DNA from: Larus michahellis
Taxonomy: Eukaryota > Chordata > Aves > Charadriiformes > Laridae
Length of the DNA stretch: 64,000 bases
NCBI RefSeq assembly: GCF_964199755.1
Contig: NC_133899.1
Coordinates: 25,337,446-25,401,445 of the forward strand
Reading direction: 5' to 3'
Shown here: one piece after another, positions 61,201 to 64,000 of the stretch
Numbering within the stretch: the stretch's first letter is position 1
Layout: each line of letters starts with the position of its first letter
Program-made: the position numbers and the translations under genes
The notes under the pieces: model-generated
The model's database searches: none
What the model saw: only the letters and a program-made list of their open reading frames with translations
What the model was told of the DNA's origin: nothing

Positions 61201-63317
61201 CAAAAATCTGCTGATGTTATAAAAATACAGATTTGATGCTGATCTTTTTTTAGCTGCAGGGTTATCTACGCTCGAGGTGAGAATCTGAACAGTAAAGAAC
61301 CTGAACATAAGGGATTCCCTACAGTGGGTGGCCTGGATTCACATCACCTTAGTTTAGGCACTTAGGTGTACAGTTGTCTCAGGAGGATCCCAACAGAGAC
61401 AGCAGAGAAGAGTAAGGACCTCCAGAGGGCATCAGCCCACCTACTATCTCCATACTAAGCAGAGAGGCAACTTCTGTTGCAAAGTACCTAAAGTTAGACA
61501 CAAAGAATCTAGGCCACTGCACACTCAGTGTGTCCTCATTTTGGAAAGGTGATGGAAAAAGCAGATGCCAACACCTATAAGCTCTCTTGAGGGATCAGAA
61601 TCTTAGTCGGACGCTGTCCAGAGTGGGTAGGAAGGCAACGTTCAATCCAGGTAGACTGTATCTTAAATAAGCAGTTTACTTTTATTTTTTCCCTCCACTT
61701 TGCTAAAGTGAGGTGAGTGTAATATACACAGGTGTGTCCTCAATCTACAATATGAACAGTGCAGATAGTGACAAGTCATCTACATTTCCTTTATAACCAA
61801 TGAAGATAAACAGGACCTTGAAAAGCACAACTGGTGATTTATTTTAGATGTCTACCTTAGTAGCAGTTGTTTCGTGCCCAAGCATACCCTGTTTCTCTTA
61901 ACTGAGCCCAGAGGAAGCCTAGGGGTGAGTAACAGAGGCATCTGCAGCTCAGTTAGAGGAATTTCAATACTGGTGACTGCTAAGCAGTTCTCCATCTGGA
62001 AGCAAAGGCTGAAGAATCATAGCTAATTAAACAGTGATTGCAAAACTGTCCTACTAAATTTGGCACCGAAGTTGGAGCCAAGTCACAATGTCTGAGTGCC
62101 TGCTTTGCACAACTCTTGTATAAGATGCTTCTAAAATTGGCAAAAAAGGCAAACTGTGCTGAGATACAACAGGCTTTGATGTTCAGAAAAATATATACCA
62201 GATACTGATGGGTGATAACGTTTCAATATTTCACGCTACTGATAAAAAATAATACAAAATCACCATTACATTTGGAATTTTTCTTTTAGGAGAGGACGTC
62301 CAATAAGTGAGTTTGAAGGTAGGACTGTACAAACCAAGTCCACCTCACTGGGAGGATCTGTACTTTACAGAAGAACTTCAAACACCTGCATTCAACTTGG
62401 CTTGGTTAGCAGTATTCAGCCAGCCAAAGTTTTTAATCTTTATGGAGGATGGTGTCTACTCCCTTGTTTTGCTCTCAGCTCAGAGGAACACACTGGGTGC
62501 AGGATCAGGTCAGCAGTCACAGGTGATTGGCGATGCCCATCACAGGTGCATGAAGCACATAAAGCCCTGGAGCAGGATCAGTACTGACACATACTCAGGA
62601 AAGGGGTGTTTCAGGGTCTTTTATGAAATTACTATTAGGTTACCTACAGAATAGGAACAGAACAGTGGTTATCACCCACCAGTCACTGCTTATCTCCTGG
62701 TTTGTCTGTCAGCTAACAGTATACCCACTGATTCACTGATTCTACACGTGCAGTAGGCACTATCATAAATGCTGCCTGCAAACAAACAAGTCTTAGGAAG
62801 TATAATAATACTGGATTTAGTTTAAAATTTAAATATTTATGTGATGCTTTTTACTTGATTTTTTAAAAAATGGTTAAGATGCTTATCTTGGGGGGGGAGG
62901 GAAGATCTTTCCTCATTCTGTACCATAATGAGACAAATATAGCTAGTAAAAACAGTATTCAAAAAGACAAGAAAAATAAAATTCTATATGGATAAATGTA
63001 CTCATCTTGAAAATGATGATGTTAAATCACTACATGCTGTGCTTAAAATAGCATCATCAATGCTTTGGTGCAGAACAGAAAAAGCTTCGTAACCACTATC
63101 AAATTAAATTAAATTGAAATCACAATATAACAGCTGTTAAAATAGTCCCCAAACTCCCATTCTCCTCTTAGAAAAGCCACAAAATTAGCACTGGAACTAT
63201 TTAACAATATGTTTCAATCTGCTGCATTCTACTTTAAGTGTTATAGAGAAAAACCTACCTTCCAGACCAAGTCCAAGTGTCTAAATTCAGGCAGTGCAAA
63301 TCATTCATTCTAGTTTG
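55213..63317 (-). CDS. KLHDC1: Kelch domain-containing protein 1 (KLHDC1), 3' five coding exons (gene continues past window)
   Basis: Coding exons in transcript order are 63317-63259, 60618-60506, 59756-59684, 55987-55903, 55581-55529 and 55387-55213 (stop TGA at 55215-55213). The first of these is internal, so six exons are seen, encoding 185 aa of roughly 400. Kelch blades include TRMNDLHCLNLDTWTWSG, DRSWHTLTPIGDDRLFLFGG and LWHTACLGKEGEVMVFGG. The tail CLPSKLLQQVLKKITFW is the Elongin/Cullin-box-like end. KLHDC1 is a CRL5/CRL2-type substrate receptor for C-terminal glycine degrons, including early-terminated selenoproteins in human. The C-terminus (QSQLNTT) is shorter than the human tail. 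Exon lengths mirror KLHDC2, showing tandem duplication. The N-terminal exons are not within 63318-64000. No defect is seen in the part present. Confidence 0.94.
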
Positions 63318-64000
63318 CTAAAACAAATAAATAAAATCCCAGTTGTGTTATATTCAGCAAACAATGAGCAAAATATTTCAGCAAGGCCATCTCAGGACAG
63401 AATATTCCAAGAGAACCGTACCCATGTGGCTTAAAACAACTCTGTATAATGTGCCAGATGAAAAGCAGTTCTTCTCAAAAAGCCCATGCAACTCTCAGGA
63501 AACTACTTGTCAGGAATATTTACAGTAATACAATGGCAGCATGGGGCCAATTTTAGTTTTTAATAGCAGTTTAATAGTGAAGAACTATGTGATACTCAGT
63601 TCCTGCAAACGTATTCAATTGTCATCCATAGAATTCATGGTAGGTAACTGCAAAAGGGGTAATGATCTACACATAGTTTCCTCTCATTATTTTTCTTTGT
63701 GTTCTGATCAGAACTATGCATCCTCCTGCCTGGTCACTTATTCCTTGAAATATTCTGGTTGCTACTGTACTCGGTACATGACATCCCAGAAAAAGTTCAT
63801 CACATCTATGTTTTTGTCTCTTTTCCGGAAGGTGAGCCCTTTCACAAAGTTACTACTAGCAACAATAAGGTTTTATGACCCTTTAGCATTTGCTATAAAA
63901 ATACGAAAATGTGCCAATAAAACAATGGGAAAACAATACACTTGCATATCTGCCTCTGTTTTGAGATGAAGAAACTAATTGTCTTAGAAACATAAAGGTG
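55388..64000 (-). other. KLHDC1: KLHDC1 introns: AT-rich, almost repeat-free
   Basis: The introns 55388-55528, 55582-55902, 55988-59683 (3.7 kb), 59757-60505, 60619-63258 (2.6 kb) and 63318 to the window end are clearly AT-richer than the NEMF and KLHDC2 introns. I recognise no CR1, LTR or RNA gene in them. The AT-rich composition and the lack of young repeats are direct observations. The region may hide old elements. Confidence 0.6.

Noticed and set aside
63318-64000. A further KLHDC1 exon (the one coding the PRAAHTCAVLGNKGYIFGG-type blade) before the window end
   Set aside because: I searched the minus strand for its conserved Gly-Gly-Arg and Arg-Ala-Ala-His segments and found none with flanking splice sites. 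It probably lies beyond 64000.

Overview
The window is nuclear DNA of a bird. Four things support this: several CR1 LINE copies with the avian-type 3' end, an ERVL-type LTR of the kind common in birds, no SINEs, and intron-rich genes whose exons translate into clear orthologues of human ARF6, NEMF, KLHDC2 and KLHDC1. Gene order matches human 14q21.3, including 7SL (SRP) RNA genes between ARF6 and NEMF. The species cannot be named from the sequence.

Layout. 1-4490: ARF6 on the minus strand, with an AT-rich 3'UTR (1-3009), a coding sequence without introns (3010-3537), and a GC-rich 5'UTR and CpG island that holds a perfect 34-bp-arm inverted repeat. 4745-6712: two inverted CR1 LINEs. 6713-11985: intergenic DNA with nothing recognisable. 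11986-13997: three genes of the 7SL family. Two are ordinary ~300-nt 7SL copies. The third is longer (~380 nt) and divergent: its Alu domain is kept but its S domain is remodelled. 14059-38253: NEMF on the plus strand, all 33 coding exons in frame (1071 aa), preceded by a 7-codon upstream ORF whose stop overlaps the NEMF start codon. 40049-52280: KLHDC2 on the minus strand, 13 coding exons (407 aa), convergent with NEMF. Its CpG-island promoter lies at about 53750-54250. 55213-63317 and beyond: the 3' five coding exons of KLHDC1 on the minus strand. The 5' exons lie past the window end.

How the genes relate. ARF6 is a small GTPase of membrane traffic. NEMF is the ribosome-associated quality-control factor that adds C-terminal alanine tails to stalled nascent chains. 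KLHDC2 and KLHDC1 are tandem paralogues: Kelch receptors of Cullin ubiquitin ligases that read C-terminal glycine degrons. The 7SL genes make the RNA of the signal recognition particle. The block is therefore rich in functions tied to nascent or C-terminal protein quality control, although physical linkage alone does not prove a functional link. NRF1-type palindromes (GCGCANGCGC) occur in the ARF6, NEMF and KLHDC2 promoters.

Most worth a second look: the divergent third 7SL-like gene, the Met-Ala5-Ser upstream ORF of NEMF, the ARF6 promoter hairpin with NRF1 sites at its tip, a tiny ARF6 5'UTR intron with duplicated donors, a GC-AG intron in NEMF, and face-to-face poly(A) signals between NEMF and KLHDC2.
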